The notes: a model not told the origin generated them from the sequence alone. Shown: positions 44,097 to 55,600, numbered from the stretch's first letter. The stretch: 64,000 nt of DNA from Chitinophaga sp. CF118 (GCF_900112615.1 NZ_FOMK01000004.1:744001-808000), one strand, 5' to 3'. Numbers and translations are program-made.

Positions 44097-47000
44097 CTAG
44101 AAACGTGCGCGCAGACTAGCACCCAGGCTTCTTGTAGGACCAGCACCACCATTATCAATACCCTGATCCAGCCATCTTGAACCTGTAGCTACTTCAGGAT
44201 CTAAACCATAAGGAAGTGATTTATAAATGTAGAACAGGTTACGTCCTATCAGAGACAGTTGTATGCCCTGGAAGTGCACTTTCTCAACAATGCTCTTAGG
44301 CATGTTGTAAGTCAACGCTACTTCACGAACTTTGATATAACTGTTCTTCATTACTGCAGCAGAATAATCACCATCTCTCCAGTTGTAATTGCTCAGGTAG
44401 TAATTAGCAGCAGAAACAACTTTATCATTTGCAGTTCCATCAGCTTTAACACCTGGCAGGATTACACCATCATTACGTGAACCACCTGCAGCTGCAACAT
44501 ACACAGCATTCGCTTCGTCAGTTACGTTGTAAGCAATACCACCATGAGCGGCATCTCTGTACTGTAGTGTGCTCTTATACATACCTCCACCCAACTGATA
44601 ATAAGTAGGGATAGATGTCAGTACACCACCATAACGGTAGTCCATAGTTACATCTAAAGAGAAACTTTTGTAAGAGAAAGTATTGGAGAAACCACCTACT
44701 ACTTTAGGCATGATGTTACCAGCCAACATATAATCTGCTGTATTTACGGAGTACAGGCCATTAGTACCAACAACACGGTTACCCTTAGCGTCAGTTAACA
44801 TTGGGTGTACATAGATGTTACCCAGTGGGTCACCTACCTGTGATCTTGCGATTGCATAACCACCACCTTCAAAGTTTTCAGTTAAGTTGGTAAGACCATT
44901 GCTCAGCTCAAGCAGTTTGTTTTTGTTGATAGCCATGTTGAAACGGGTAGTCCAACGGAAATTCTTGCTAGTATATGGAGTAGCATTGATAGCTGCTTCA
45001 AAACCGGAGTTTTGCAGTGTACCAGCATTAACCAGCTGAGATGTACCTCCTGAAGAAGATGGAGAAGTTGCAAACAGGATCTGACGTTTTACTTTGTTAT
45101 TGTAGTAACTCACATCAACACCCAGTTTTCCCCCCAGGAACTTGGTTTCTAAACCAAACTCAGATTCTGTTTTCTGTTCAGACTGCAGATCTTTATTACC
45201 AAACTGGTTAGCATTAGGCTGCTGATAGATTACGTTTGCTGCGTTATACAGAACACCGTACTGGTTGTAAGCGATGTTAGTCTGATAAATGGAAGGATGG
45301 TTACCCACCAGACCAAAAGACGCTCTTACTTTACCGTAGTTAAAGAAAGAAGGCAGTTTCACTACATCAGAGAATACAAAACCTGCGTTGAATGAAGGGT
45401 AGAAATAAGTGTTCAGCCCCTTAGCCAGTGTAGAAGTACCTTCATAACGGGCAGTTCCTTCTACATACAGGAAGCTCTTGTAGTTCAGGTTTAAGATACC
45501 AAAGGTTGCTACGTCTACCTGTGTAGCACGTGCAGTCTGAGTACTTATAGCATTTGCAGAACTGCTCAGACTGAACCAATTTTCGTTTACAAGACCACCA
45601 TCTGTTGAAGTAGACTCATAAGTATAATTCTGTTTACGACCGGTAGCACCAGCTGTTACAGAAAGACCGAGGTCTTTAGTCAGTTTTGGGCTATATATTA
45701 ATAACGCATCTCCGTAGACAACATTATTAATCCTTGTCTGCAGCCAGTATCTTCCGCTATAACCTAAAGAATTGGGTTTTTCATTATGCTCCTCATCTAC
45801 AATATTCAGCGTAGTGAAATCACCACCAGCTCTTGCTCTGAAACGCAGGTTATCAAGAATGCTAACATTTAAAGTAACACTGTTAATAAAACGGTTCTGG
45901 GTTTCGTCGTAATTATTACGCAGGTTGTTCCACAGATAATCAAGCAGATTAGTTGCTCTCATATTGTATGCAAAACGCTGGTCCTGATCGTAGTTGAAGT
46001 TATTGAACAACACGTATTTGTAACCGTTAGTAGTCTGATACCTGTCTTTATAAGTATTCATATCATCCATACGGCTCGCGAAACCATTGTAAGAACCAAA
46101 CAGGTTACCCATTGCTTCCGGACGATTGTGTGTGAAGTTGTTATTGTAAGTAGATACGATGTCTACAGATACTTTCTTGCTGAGGTTCAGTGTACCATTG
46201 AAGTTGAAGTTATTCTTATTCAGTTTGCTACCTGGCATGATGCTCTTGTAGTCAGTACGGGTATAAGAAAAACGGTAGTTACCAGCTTCGCTTGCATTAG
46301 ACATTGCAACGTTCAGTGCAGAGTTATATCCTGTCTGATAAAAATCCTTGTAATTATTCTTTACAGGAGAATACTTTTTAGTAGTACCATCCCAGTAGAT
46401 AACATCGCGGCCATCATACTTAGGACCGAACTGTGCGTACGCTCTATAAAAAGGGTGTTTAGAACCATCGGCTTCAGTTACCCAGCCATCCCATGAAGCT
46501 GGAATAGTGAGGTTAGTCTGTGCATCATAACCAGGACCATATACTTCCTGGAAATCAGGAGTAGAAGCCACTTTTTCCTGGTTGATAGTATAGTTCAGGT
46601 CAACGTTCATTCCATGAGCGCCTTTAGTACCTTTCTTGGTAGTGATTACAACTACACCATTGGTTGCTTCAGAGCCATACAGCGCTGTTGCACTTGCACC
46701 TTTCAGTACAGAAAGGCTTTCGATATCTTCCGGATTAATATCCAGCGCACCGTTACCATCTATCCTGTTATTGGAAGTATTGAAAGACGATTGTGTAAGT
46801 GCACTAAAGTTTCTGATGGGAACACCATCAACTACATATAAAGGCTGAGTGCTTCCATTGTAAGAAGATACGCCTCTGATCTGTACAGCAACAGCAGAAG
46901 AAGCACCACCCGGAGCAGAAACAATCTTCACACCAGCAGCTTTACCATATAAAGCAGATGCGAAGTTAGTGCTACCTGTCTGGGTAAGTTCTTTAGATGA

Positions 47001-47378
47001 TACAGTACTAACAGCGTAACCTAATGCACGGGTTTCTCTTTTAATACCCATAGCTGTTACCACTACTTCCTGTAATCCTTTAGGATCATCCACCAGCCCA
47101 ACATTCAGGTTAGTGTTATTACCTACGGGCACTTCCTGCTTAAGAAATCCCATATAGGAAAATACAAGGGTACCTTCAGGATTGGCGCTTAATTTAAAGC
47201 CTCCGTTTCCGTCGGTAGTAGTACCATTAGTGGTACCTTTCTCAGAAACACTTACGCCGGGGAGCGCAGAGCCTTTCGAGTCTTTTACTACGCCGGTGAT
47301 GGTTATTTTCTGCTGCGCCCAGGCAAACTGAATGCACAAAACAGAAAGAACCGCAAATAAGAAAAGCGATCTCTTCAT
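44097..47378 (-). CDS. SusC/RagA-family TonB-linked outer-membrane transporter, locus A
   Basis: A 1093-residue porin-like transporter. Signal peptide 1-21, then a regulatory-like beta-sandwich domain (25-105: VVKDSKGSALPGVSV, EGTLVFSYMGFLKQ), a plug (about 115-235, with LYVVDGVPI and SVLKGASATALYG) and the long barrel ending SLGASLRARF. It imports large substrates with TonB energy and the SusD partner. No STN domain. A LacI-type regulator lies upstream across a 1.1-kb gap. Confidence 0.92.
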   Translation of the reverse strand: MKRSLFLFAVLSVLCIQFAWAQQKITITGVVKDSKGSALPGVSVSEKGTTNGTTTDGNGGFKLSANPEGTLVFSYMGFLKQEVPVGNNTNLNVGLVDDPKGLQEVVVTAMGIKRETRALGYAVSTVSSKELTQTGSTNFASALYGKAAGVKIVSAPGGASSAVAVQIRGVSSYNGSTQPLYVVDGVPIRNFSALTQSSFNTSNNRIDGNGALDINPEDIESLSVLKGASATALYGSEATNGVVVITTKKGTKGAHGMNVDLNYTINQEKVASTPDFQEVYGPGYDAQTNLTIPASWDGWVTEADGSKHPFYRAYAQFGPKYDGRDVIYWDGTTKKYSPVKNNYKDFYQTGYNSALNVAMSNASEAGNYRFSYTRTDYKSIMPGSKLNKNNFNFNGTLNLSKKVSVDIVSTYNNNFTHNRPEAMGNLFGSYNGFASRMDDMNTYKDRYQTTNGYKYVLFNNFNYDQDQRFAYNMRATNLLDYLWNNLRNNYDETQNRFINSVTLNVSILDNLRFRARAGGDFTTLNIVDEEHNEKPNSLGYSGRYWLQTRINNVVYGDALLIYSPKLTKDLGLSVTAGATGRKQNYTYESTSTDGGLVNENWFSLSSSANAISTQTARATQVDVATFGILNLNYKSFLYVEGTARYEGTSTLAKGLNTYFYPSFNAGFVFSDVVKLPSFFNYGKVRASFGLVGNHPSIYQTNIAYNQYGVLYNAANVIYQQPNANQFGNKDLQSEQKTESEFGLETKFLGGKLGVDVSYYNNKVKRQILFATSPSSSGGTSQLVNAGTLQNSGFEAAINATPYTSKNFRWTTRFNMAINKNKLLELSNGLTNLTENFEGGGYAIARSQVGDPLGNIYVHPMLTDAKGNRVVGTNGLYSVNTADYMLAGNIMPKVVGGFSNTFSYKSFSLDVTMDYRYGGVLTSIPTYYQLGGGMYKSTLQYRDAAHGGIAYNVTDEANAVYVAAAGGSRNDGVILPGVKADGTANDKVVSAANYYLSNYNWRDGDYSAAVMKNSYIKVREVALTYNMPKSIVEKVHFQGIQLSLIGRNLFYIYKSLPYGLDPEVATGSRWLDQGIDNGGAGPTRSLGASLRARF

Positions 47379-48482
47379 TTTTATTTTTTTAAATTGATAC
47401 TGTGGTGTGTTTAAGGATAAACTTTATATACAAGGTTGTAATATTTTAAGTTACGGGCATAGCATTCCAACATACACTATCGCTGATAGCATTTAAAAAA
47501 CAGCATGCACTAAATAAGTCCTTTCGTTATACTGACAATTGCATCCTTATCCGTGATTTTGTGGATCTATTAAGCATAGGAAATTGACAAGTGAAAATGA
47601 ATATATCGATAATGAATTATTTTGAACTGGTCATTCTTTTACCCTTATCGTTTACTTTATTGTTTATTGTCCATTTGGTTGATGCTACATTGTAATAATA
47701 ATGTTCGCATACTGAAAGTTTTACTACGTGAAAGTACCCTTTCCATTGTTCCCTGTTTCGCTACCATTCCTGCTACTGATTTCATGCTACTGTTAAGTTT
47801 ATCACAATACTTTAACGTTTTAGCAATCTACTATTAAAAAAAGAAAAAATTTGCATTTCTCTACAGCCTGTCCCTAGCCTCATTGTGGCTTCAAACTTAT
47901 ATAAAGTTTTTCTACTTCGCAAATATTTTTTGCAAAACTTTAACTAAAAACAAGCCTGCTAAAATGATTCAATATTACAATAACACCTTCGTTGTAAATA
48001 TTGATTATAAGCACTTTATCTCTTTTTAGATAGTAAACTAATTTAGCATATTAGCAATTTTGTACTACGTTTTAGCAAGAAAGCATCAGATAATTTGTCC
48101 GATTTTTTTTCTGTGTTACTTTTTTTCAGTATGAGAATGGGTTTGGATCAAACATACAAATCCTGCAGACCAATTATTCGTATTGCTACAATTACAGTTT
48201 AGCTACAGAAATATTGTATCTCTTATTATTTGGGTTTAAATCAATAAAGTGGTTATAATTTTTTATTGAGAAATAATAACAGTCAGGTCACATCACACTC
48301 GCATAGTTGACTTCGGGTTATCATTAGTTTTCATAAGGCAAAAAATGAGTTATCACTCTTTTTCCAACTACGTTTATTCGTTAAACGTTGTGTTCTCAAA
48401 CTTATGCAAAAAATTCTTAGTTCGCAAATATATTCCATGAACGTAAGATCGAATTAACACAATGTTCATAACAGGAAATATA
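47379..48482. other. 1.1-kb AT-rich non-coding region between susC locus A and its LacI-type regulator
   Basis: I see no credible gene here. An exact 12-nt motif, ACGTTTTAGCAA, occurs at 47815-47826 and 48067-48078, and shorter TTTAGCA variants lie around 48040-48060. Near 48370-48385 there is an imperfect palindrome, GTTTATTCGTTAAAC. Several TTTG and TAnnTTTG-like boxes occur but no pair with correct spacing stands out. It is the likely site of promoter and operator control of the susC gene. Confidence 0.4.
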
Positions 48483-49514
48483 TCAGGATAATTTAACCAT
48501 TTCTTTCATAATCGTGGATTCTCTTTTACGTAGTTCCAATGGTAATACTATCTGCCTTGTTGTTTCCGAATTGTTATCCATTTCTTCTATCAGCAGTTGT
48601 ATCAGCCTGCGGCCTATTTCTTCAATAGGTTGTGCCACACAGGTAATAGAAGGATTCAGCAATCTGAAGATATCATGGTCATCAAAACTCACCATGCCAA
48701 GATCTGATCCTATCTGCAATCCTAATGAACGGATACTTTCAATTCCACAAATGCCAAGGTAATTCGTGGCAAAAAATACCGCATCCAGGTCTTTATTGTT
48801 TTGCAGGTATTTGGTAATCTCCTGTGTAAAACCGGGCCGGTCCAGATCAAAAGGTAAACGCTTGATCATATTCTTTCCAGCGGGCAGGTCATGCTTCTTT
48901 AATGCATCTACAAATCCATCCAAACGCTGTTGCATCTGTACCTGGGAAGAGGTAGTTGTAATAATGGCTATTTTTCTATACCCCTGCTCCACCAGATGAC
49001 TAACGGCCACATAGGCTCCCTGGAAGTTATCAACAACTACATAGTTAAAATCTTTTACATTTGGAAAGTAACGGTCCATCAGCACTACCGGCTTCTGCAA
49101 CAAAGCAATCTCCTTGTCCAGGTTCAGGGTAGGCGTAATAATATACCCGTCCACCTGCCTGTAACGGAGCACTTCCAGTAATCCCCTGGCCTTTTCTTCA
49201 TTATCCTCTGTACTTCCAAACAGCACCTTATACCCGTGCTTGTCTGCTTCGTCCTCCACCACCTTGGCCACGTTCGCAAAAAAACTATTGGCAATATCTT
49301 CTACAATGAGCCCGATAGTTTTGGTTTTGCCAGTACGCAATCCCCGTGCTAGCTGATTGGGTTTGTATTTAAGTTTAGCTGCTATTTTCAGAATTCGCTT
49401 GCTTACCTGATCGCTGATCCTCTTTTCCTTGCCTTTACCGTTTAATACAAAAGAGACTGTTGTAGGTGAAACGCCCGCCTGTTGGGCTATATCTTTAATG
49501 GATATTCCTTTCAC
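48483..49514 (-). CDS. LacI-family transcriptional regulator
   Basis: The 343-residue protein has an N-terminal helix-turn-helix (ISIKDIAQQAGVSPTTVSFVLNGKG) and the hinge RGLRTGKTKTIG, followed by a periplasmic-binding-like ligand domain (about 65-340; GYRKIAIITTTSSQVQMQQRLDGF). It binds a palindromic operator and is released by a small ligand, often a sugar. It lies upstream of the SusC/SusD locus A on the same strand, which is its likely target. Confidence 0.9.
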   Translation of the reverse strand: MKGISIKDIAQQAGVSPTTVSFVLNGKGKEKRISDQVSKRILKIAAKLKYKPNQLARGLRTGKTKTIGLIVEDIANSFFANVAKVVEDEADKHGYKVLFGSTEDNEEKARGLLEVLRYRQVDGYIITPTLNLDKEIALLQKPVVLMDRYFPNVKDFNYVVVDNFQGAYVAVSHLVEQGYRKIAIITTTSSQVQMQQRLDGFVDALKKHDLPAGKNMIKRLPFDLDRPGFTQEITKYLQNNKDLDAVFFATNYLGICGIESIRSLGLQIGSDLGMVSFDDHDIFRLLNPSITCVAQPIEEIGRRLIQLLIEEMDNNSETTRQIVLPLELRKRESTIMKEMVKLS

Positions 49515-49698
49515 GAAATTTAGATTTGGTTTGATATTATTAGAAAATTATAATCTTAACAGCAAAGCGCCAAATAAATTAATAACCGGGTTTTCAAATT
49601 TATAAATGAGATTTATTGAAAAATGATATTTTTTTAACCGATTTTTGATAATTTGGCACATTCACTGGAAAAGTTCCGTTAGGGGGGATATCAAATTG

Positions 49699-49753
49699 TT
49701 GACGGCATTTAGTTTACGCCTGGTCATGCTGAATTACTGTAAATGGCCGTCAA
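49699..49753. repeat. Inverted repeat upstream of the AraC-type regulator
   Basis: TTGACGGCATTTA (49699-49711) and TAAATGGCCGTCAA (49740-49753) are complementary except for one extra base. The arms flank 28 nt in the 281-nt space between the divergent LacI- and AraC-type genes. It may be an operator pair or a stem in the 5' leader of the AraC-type gene. Confidence 0.45.
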
Positions 49754-49795
49754 GAGCCACCTGCCGGATTAAAGGATGCTTAAACTTATAAATAC

Positions 49796-50671
49796 ATGAA
49801 ACCCATTCTTATTAAAGTGGGGGCATTTGCCGACAATCAGATCACAATCATTGAGCGATGTGATCCTTATTTTAACACACCTTTCCACTTCCATCCGGAA
49901 TGTGAACTGGTTTTTGTGACAGAAAGCAATGGTAAAAGAATTGTTGGTGACAGCATTGAGAGTTTTGATGTAGGTGACATGGTATTCCTGGGACCACACA
50001 TCCCGCATGTATGGTATAACGACGAAAGCTACTATCAGAATAATGAACAACTGAAAGCACGTTCCGTAGTCATCTACTTCCCGAAAGACATTTTCGGAGA
50101 TAAGTTCTATGGCCTGCCGGAAACGAAAGCACTCACAGATCTGTTCCACAGGGCACAACGCGGCATGAAAATCGAAGGTCCTACCTACGATCTGCTGAAA
50201 GATGAGATCCTTACCCTTCCCAGAAAAGAAGGACTGGAAAGAATCATCTCCCTCCTGGGCATTCTCAAAGTACTCGCAGAAACCAAAGATGTCCATTACC
50301 TGGCCAGCACAGGCTATTCCCACGCTTTCAATGCCAAAGACAACCATAAGATTGATGAGGTGTTCAAATATGTGATGAGCAATTTCTCCAAAGAGATTTC
50401 CCTGCACGATGTTGCCAGCATCACCAATCTTTCTCCTCAATCCTTCTGCCGCTTTTTCAAGAACCGTACTAAGAAATCATTTGTACAGTTCCTGAACGAA
50501 GTACGCATAGGTCACGCCTGTAAAAGGCTGACGGAAGAAGACTGGTCCATTGCAGAAATAGCTTACTCCTGCGGGTTTAAAAACCTTTCCAATTTTAACC
50601 GCTTCTTCAAAGAGATCGTAGGCAAAACACCTAAAGAATACAAGAACGAACTGAGATTGAAAGAAGCGTAA
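49796..50671 (+). CDS. AraC-family transcriptional regulator with cupin sensor domain
   Basis: The 291-residue protein has an N-terminal cupin fold (about 15-95: FHFHPECELVFV, GDMVFLGPHIPH) and a C-terminal double helix-turn-helix (about 185-285: FSKEISLHDVASITNLSPQSFCRFFKNRT, then SIAEIAYSCGFKNLSNFNRFFK). It probably senses a small metabolite. It is divergent from the LacI-type gene and precedes the sigma/FecR cluster; targets are not known. Confidence 0.92.
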   Translation: MKPILIKVGAFADNQITIIERCDPYFNTPFHFHPECELVFVTESNGKRIVGDSIESFDVGDMVFLGPHIPHVWYNDESYYQNNEQLKARSVVIYFPKDIFGDKFYGLPETKALTDLFHRAQRGMKIEGPTYDLLKDEILTLPRKEGLERIISLLGILKVLAETKDVHYLASTGYSHAFNAKDNHKIDEVFKYVMSNFSKEISLHDVASITNLSPQSFCRFFKNRTKKSFVQFLNEVRIGHACKRLTEEDWSIAEIAYSCGFKNLSNFNRFFKEIVGKTPKEYKNELRLKEA

Positions 50672-50693
50672 AATATACGCTTTTATGATACAT

Positions 50694-50725
50694 GAAGATC
50701 AAAGCCCATCTCGGCTTTGATCTTC
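50694..50725 (+). terminator. Terminator after the AraC-type gene
   Basis: A perfect 13-bp stem (GAAGATCAAAGCC at 50694-50706 with GGCTTTGATCTTC at 50713-50725, loop CATCTC) is followed by ATTATTTA. It begins 22 nt after the stop. Confidence 0.7.
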
Positions 50726-50754
50726 ATTATTTAAGAAGTATACTCCGTAAATTG

Positions 50755-50785
50755 TTTGGGAATTGATTAAAATGTGTTAATTTTC
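50755..50785 (+). promoter_or_regulatory. Promoter of the sigma/FecR/SusC-SusD operon
   Basis: TTTG at 50755-50758 is followed after 19 nt by TAATTTTC at 50778-50785, one mismatch from TAnnTTTG. It lies 92 nt before the sigma gene. Confidence 0.55.
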
Positions 50786-50877
50786 GTTAACATATTCTTT
50801 ACGAAAAGCCATACAGATGGAGTATTATCCGCTGGAACAAACCCTTTTGTCAACCAAAATTTATTACCCTGTAATCC

Positions 50878-51477
50878 ATGTATAGTAATTATACCGATCA
50901 AGAATTACTATTGCTGCTGCAGAAGGACAGTGTGAAGGCATTTAATGTTATCTATGCCCGCTATAGTCAACCTTTGTACCTCTATATCCTGAGTAAGATG
51001 GATGCAGGGGATGCCAGTAAAGATGTATTACAGGATCTGTTCACCTCTCTATGGGAGAGAAGAAATTCCCTGAGTGTACATGAATCCCTCAAATCTTACC
51101 TCTATCAGTCTGCCAGACACAAAATCATCGATATTTACAGGAAAAACAGTACCTACCGCAAATACCTGCAGCAGCTCATTGAACATTTTGATGTGCAGCC
51201 AGGCGGTATTGCAGAACTGGTCGATACCAAAGCCAGAACACAGGACGTATTTGAAACAATCAACCATTTCCCGGAACGTATGAAAGAGATCTTTATGCTC
51301 AGCCGGGTAGAACACCAGACAGTAGAACAAATAGCATTACGCCTGGGGCTTTCTCAGCAAACCGTTAAGAACCAGATTACCAAAGCATTAAAGATTTTGC
51401 GCACAAACCACGCTAAAACAGATATTGTCCTGCTACTGCTCACCACAGCCAGTATGTATACTTTTTTTGCCAACTAA
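50878..51477 (+). CDS. ECF RNA polymerase sigma factor of the FecR-coupled type
   Basis: The 199-residue protein has region 2 (KAFNVIYARYSQPLYLYILSKM, KDVLQDLFTSLWERR) and region 4 (HQTVEQIALRLGLSQQTVKNQITKALKIL). The last 20 residues (DIVLLLLTTASMYTFFAN) are hydrophobic, as is common in Bacteroidota members of this group. A FecR-type anti-sigma and an STN-bearing SusC follow, so it responds to transport of a substrate across the outer membrane. Confidence 0.92.
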   Translation: MYSNYTDQELLLLLQKDSVKAFNVIYARYSQPLYLYILSKMDAGDASKDVLQDLFTSLWERRNSLSVHESLKSYLYQSARHKIIDIYRKNSTYRKYLQQLIEHFDVQPGGIAELVDTKARTQDVFETINHFPERMKEIFMLSRVEHQTVEQIALRLGLSQQTVKNQITKALKILRTNHAKTDIVLLLLTTASMYTFFAN

Positions 51478-51553
51478 TAGTACTACTAACAATGCGGGAC
51501 GACATCTAACTGGGACAGAATCAACATTAGGACATCATCTAAATTGCTAAGCG

Positions 51554-52558
51554 GTGGAGCTAGAACAGATTAAGAAAATATTGGAGCGTTACAACGAAGG
51601 AAAATGCACTTCGGAAGAATCCAGGCTAATAGAACAGTGGTTTGAAGGCATTAACCAGCAACATACTACGCAAATAAATGAAAATGAGTTGCTTACAGAG
51701 CTGACCGACATCGGACAGCAACTGACCAACCATATACAACGCTCACAAAAACGCACTTTGCGCCCATGGTACTACATGGCCGCTGCAGTGGCCATGCTGG
51801 TTGCTGCCGGTGCTTCATTCCTCCTGTTACGTAACAGACCGGCTGCCCATACAGGTGACCAGGAACTACAACTGATGGCACTGAAGAATAGCAAAGTCAT
51901 CTCTAATGGATACATGATCGTGACCATAGCAAAAGGAGATACCGCCCATCTTACACTCGAAGATGGTAGTACCGTCATCCTCAACGCTGCCAGCAAACTC
52001 CGCTACCCTGTACATTTTACCGGTGGGCACCGCGATCTCTACCTGGAAGAGGGAGAAGCCTTCTTTAATGTAGCTCCTCAGCCAGGCAGCATCTTTACCG
52101 TACATGCAGGCAATACCAGCACTACGGCACTAGGCACCTCCTTTAACATCCGCGCCTATACCCATGAGCAAAAGATCACCGTGGCATTACTGACCGGTAA
52201 GGCGAAAGTAATAACAGCACAACAAAAACAGGAACCCCTGATATTGTCGTCTAGCGAACAAGTCCGGTACGACTGTAAATCACTGGAACTTGTAAAAACA
52301 ACCTTTGAACAAGAGGACCCCATCGGATGGCAACAGGGAACCCTCATTTTTAAAGATGCTACCTATGATGAGGTACGCGCTGGAATAGAAAACATGTATA
52401 ATGTTACAATCATCAACCAAAGCGATAAAAAAACATGGACTTATACCGGTAATTTCAGAAAGGAAAGCTTACGAAATGTGATGGAAACCATATGCCTGAC
52501 TGAATCACTGTCATTTACCATTAAAAAGGATACTGTATTGCTGAAAAACAAGAAGTAA
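51554..52558 (+). CDS. FecR-family anti-sigma/signal transducer
   Basis: The 334-residue protein starts at a GTG (51554) with MELEQIKKILERYNEGKCTSEE, a cytoplasmic sigma-binding domain, then a membrane helix at about 73-95 (WYYMAAAVAMLVAAGASFLLL). The periplasmic FecR domain (about 130-240; GDTAHLTLEDGSTVILNAASKLRYP) and a C-terminal domain with the STN-contact segment follow. It passes a signal from the SusC STN domain to the sigma factor. The gap to the sigma gene is 76 nt. Confidence 0.92.
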   Translation: MELEQIKKILERYNEGKCTSEESRLIEQWFEGINQQHTTQINENELLTELTDIGQQLTNHIQRSQKRTLRPWYYMAAAVAMLVAAGASFLLLRNRPAAHTGDQELQLMALKNSKVISNGYMIVTIAKGDTAHLTLEDGSTVILNAASKLRYPVHFTGGHRDLYLEEGEAFFNVAPQPGSIFTVHAGNTSTTALGTSFNIRAYTHEQKITVALLTGKAKVITAQQKQEPLILSSSEQVRYDCKSLELVKTTFEQEDPIGWQQGTLIFKDATYDEVRAGIENMYNVTIINQSDKKTWTYTGNFRKESLRNVMETICLTESLSFTIKKDTVLLKNKK

Positions 52559-52610
52559 TCCCTAACGAAAGAATAATGCTGCTTTGAAACTTTAAACTAA
52601 CCGGGGCTAT

Positions 52611-55600
52611 ATGAAGGGAAAATCATACTTCGGTAAAGTATGTATTGCTGCGAGCTTCCTGATAATGTCATTATTAACAGGTGAAGAGGCTTTGTTTGCC
52701 CAGGTTACACTGCCCTCTGGAACCGACAATATCTCCATCAACGTTAAGAATAAGAATATTGTGGATGTAATGGTTGAAATTGCCGCTAAAAGTAATCTCA
52801 ACTTCCACTACGATAAGGCTACAATAGACCCTACCAAAAAAGTAACCCTGCATTGCGATAATGTTCCTATCAACAAATTACTGAACATGCTGTCTGCCCA
52901 GACAGGATTCGACTTTCTGCTGCGGGATGATAAAATTATTGTAGGCCTTCCTGGTAGCGTGGCCAGTTCTGAAGAGGACCAACAATACAACGATGCTGGT
53001 TTTCCGAAAGAGATCTCCGGCCAGATAATGGACTCCAGGGGCCGCCCTATTCCCGGAGTAACCATCCTCATCAAGAATACCTCCAAGGGTGCACAAAGCA
53101 ATGAAACAGGATCTTTCACCATTGAGGCAGCAGAAGGCGAAATACTCGTTTTCCGGTCCGTGGGTTTTCTTAGCAGGGAAATCCCTGCCAGTAGCAGGAT
53201 TATTGATGTTACCCTCCAGGAAAATGTTAAAGAGCTGAATGAACTGGTTGTAACAGCATTGGGCTTCACCAAAAGCACCAGGGAGCTCTCCTACGCTACC
53301 GGACAACTGGGTTCTGAAAACTTCTCGACCATAAAAGATGCCAACGTGATCAACAGCTTATCCGGTAAGGTTGCCGGTGTAATGATCAACAGAAGCGCTT
53401 CAGGTATTGGTGGATCTGCACGTGTGATTTTAAGAGGTAATAAATCTACCCGTGAAAATCAACCACTGTACATCATTGACGGGGTGCCAATGGCCAACTT
53501 CACCCCTTCACAACCTACGGATATATGGGGACAATCATCCGGTATCGTAGGTAGCGGGGGAAGAGACGGCGGTGATGGCATCTCCAATATTAATCCGGAC
53601 GATATTGCCAGCATCAGCATACTCAAAGGGGCCTCTGCGGCTGCATTATATGGTAGCCAGGCAGCAAACGGGGTAATTATGATCACCACAAGGAAAGGCA
53701 GTGCAGGTAAAGGACATATCAGCTTCTCGTCGGACTTTACCATAGAGAAACCACTCCTGCTGCCCAAACTGCAATACCGCTATGCACAAACCATTATGCC
53801 CTACAAAGATGATGAGGATTCACCGCAACCCGGATCACCAGACAGTTGGGGCAATCCGTTGAAAAGCCCGGACCATGTGAAAGGATTTTTCAATACCGGT
53901 ACTACCCTTACCAACGCATTGTCTTTCAGCGGCGGGGCAGACAAAACACAGTTCTATCTCTCTTACTCCAATACCCGAAATAAAGGAATCTTACCGATCA
54001 ATAAACTGGACAGACATACCTTTAATGCCCGGATCACAAGTAATATGTTAAATAACAGACTGTCTTTAGATGCCAACATATCTTTCCTGGCACAGAACAT
54101 TTTAAACCGCCCCTCTTCAGGGTTGTACTATAACGCGCTTACCGGCTTGTACACCTTCCCCAGGGGACTGGATTTCAACAGCTATAAACAATATGAATAT
54201 TTCGATCAGACACGGAATATGCCATTACAGAACTGGTGGAACATCCATCGTGATCTCGGATGGACCGGGCAGGATGATCAACAAAATCCCTACTGGGTAT
54301 TACAACGGGATCAACGGGAAGAAAGCCGCTACCGGAGCATGGCTTCTCTGGCATTGAAATACCAGATCCGCGACTGGGTATCATTACAAATGCGCTGGAA
54401 CTTCGATAAGAGTTACGACCAATACGAACTGAAAGCATATGCAGGTACACAACAGGTACTTTCTCCGCCTAATGGAAGATATACACTCGAGAAAGAAACG
54501 AATACCCAGTTATATACTGATATGATCCTCACCGTCTACAGAAAGCTGAGTAACCAGTTCCATTTGCAGACAATGCTGGGCGCCAATATCACAGACGTAA
54601 AAGCACATGACAGGTCACTCATCAGCACAAATCCTACAGCTACTGCGGGATTGATCTACAGCAATAAATTCACTGTAGAAAATATTTCGGGAAACGCACT
54701 GGATGCACAACAGAATATTGAACATAAACAATTGCAGGCTCTCTTCGGTAGTGCACAACTAAGTTTGCATAACAGCATCTTCCTGGATCTTACCGGCAGG
54801 AACGACTGGTCCAGTACATTTGCCTTCACTCCTATCAGGAGTAAAGGATACTTTTATTATTCTACCGGGTTAAGCACCATCCTTAGCGACTTAATCAAAA
54901 TGCCTTCTACCATCAGCTTTGCCAAAGCACGGATTTCGTACGCAAGAGCAGGTAATGATATTGCGGCATACGTATCCAGGCCGGCACGTTTTAATCTGCA
55001 AACTATTGGCGGCGTAACAAGAGTAAACTTTAATACCAAAGCACCCTATCCGGGTATCTATCTGAAACCGGAAGATAACCGCTCACTGGAAGCAGGTACG
55101 GAGATCCGTTTGCTGAAAGACAGAATCAGTATAGACTTTACCTGGTATAAAAATAACAACTACCAGCAGTACATGGAGGTACGCGCACCTTCAGGATCCG
55201 GCTATCTCTATTACTACCTGAATCTCGGTAACATCCAGAATAAAGGAATTGAATTATCGCTCTCCGGATCACCTGTGCAAAATAAACAGTTCAGGTGGGT
55301 TGCTACCATTAACGCTACTATCAACAGAAATAGCGTAGTAAAACTGAGCAGCAATAATATACCCGGTGCAGGCCCCGACAACTACTATATCCTCACTGAT
55401 TTTCTTACCAACATGTACGGTTCTTTTATCAAAGAAGGTGGCGCATGGGGAGATATCTATACCAATAAGGAACTCTATAAAAATGAGAAAGGACAATATG
55501 TACTGGATGATCAGGATAATCTCGTTACCAGGAATGTATTTAAGAAAGTAGGTAATCCCAATCCCAAGCTGATGCTGGGCTGGAACAATACCATCAGCTA

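Noticed and set aside
47622..47837. 71-codon plus-strand frame in the gap before susC locus A
   Set aside because: It needs a TTG start, has a biased hydrophobic composition with no family pattern, and lies in an AT-rich spacer where such frames arise by chance.
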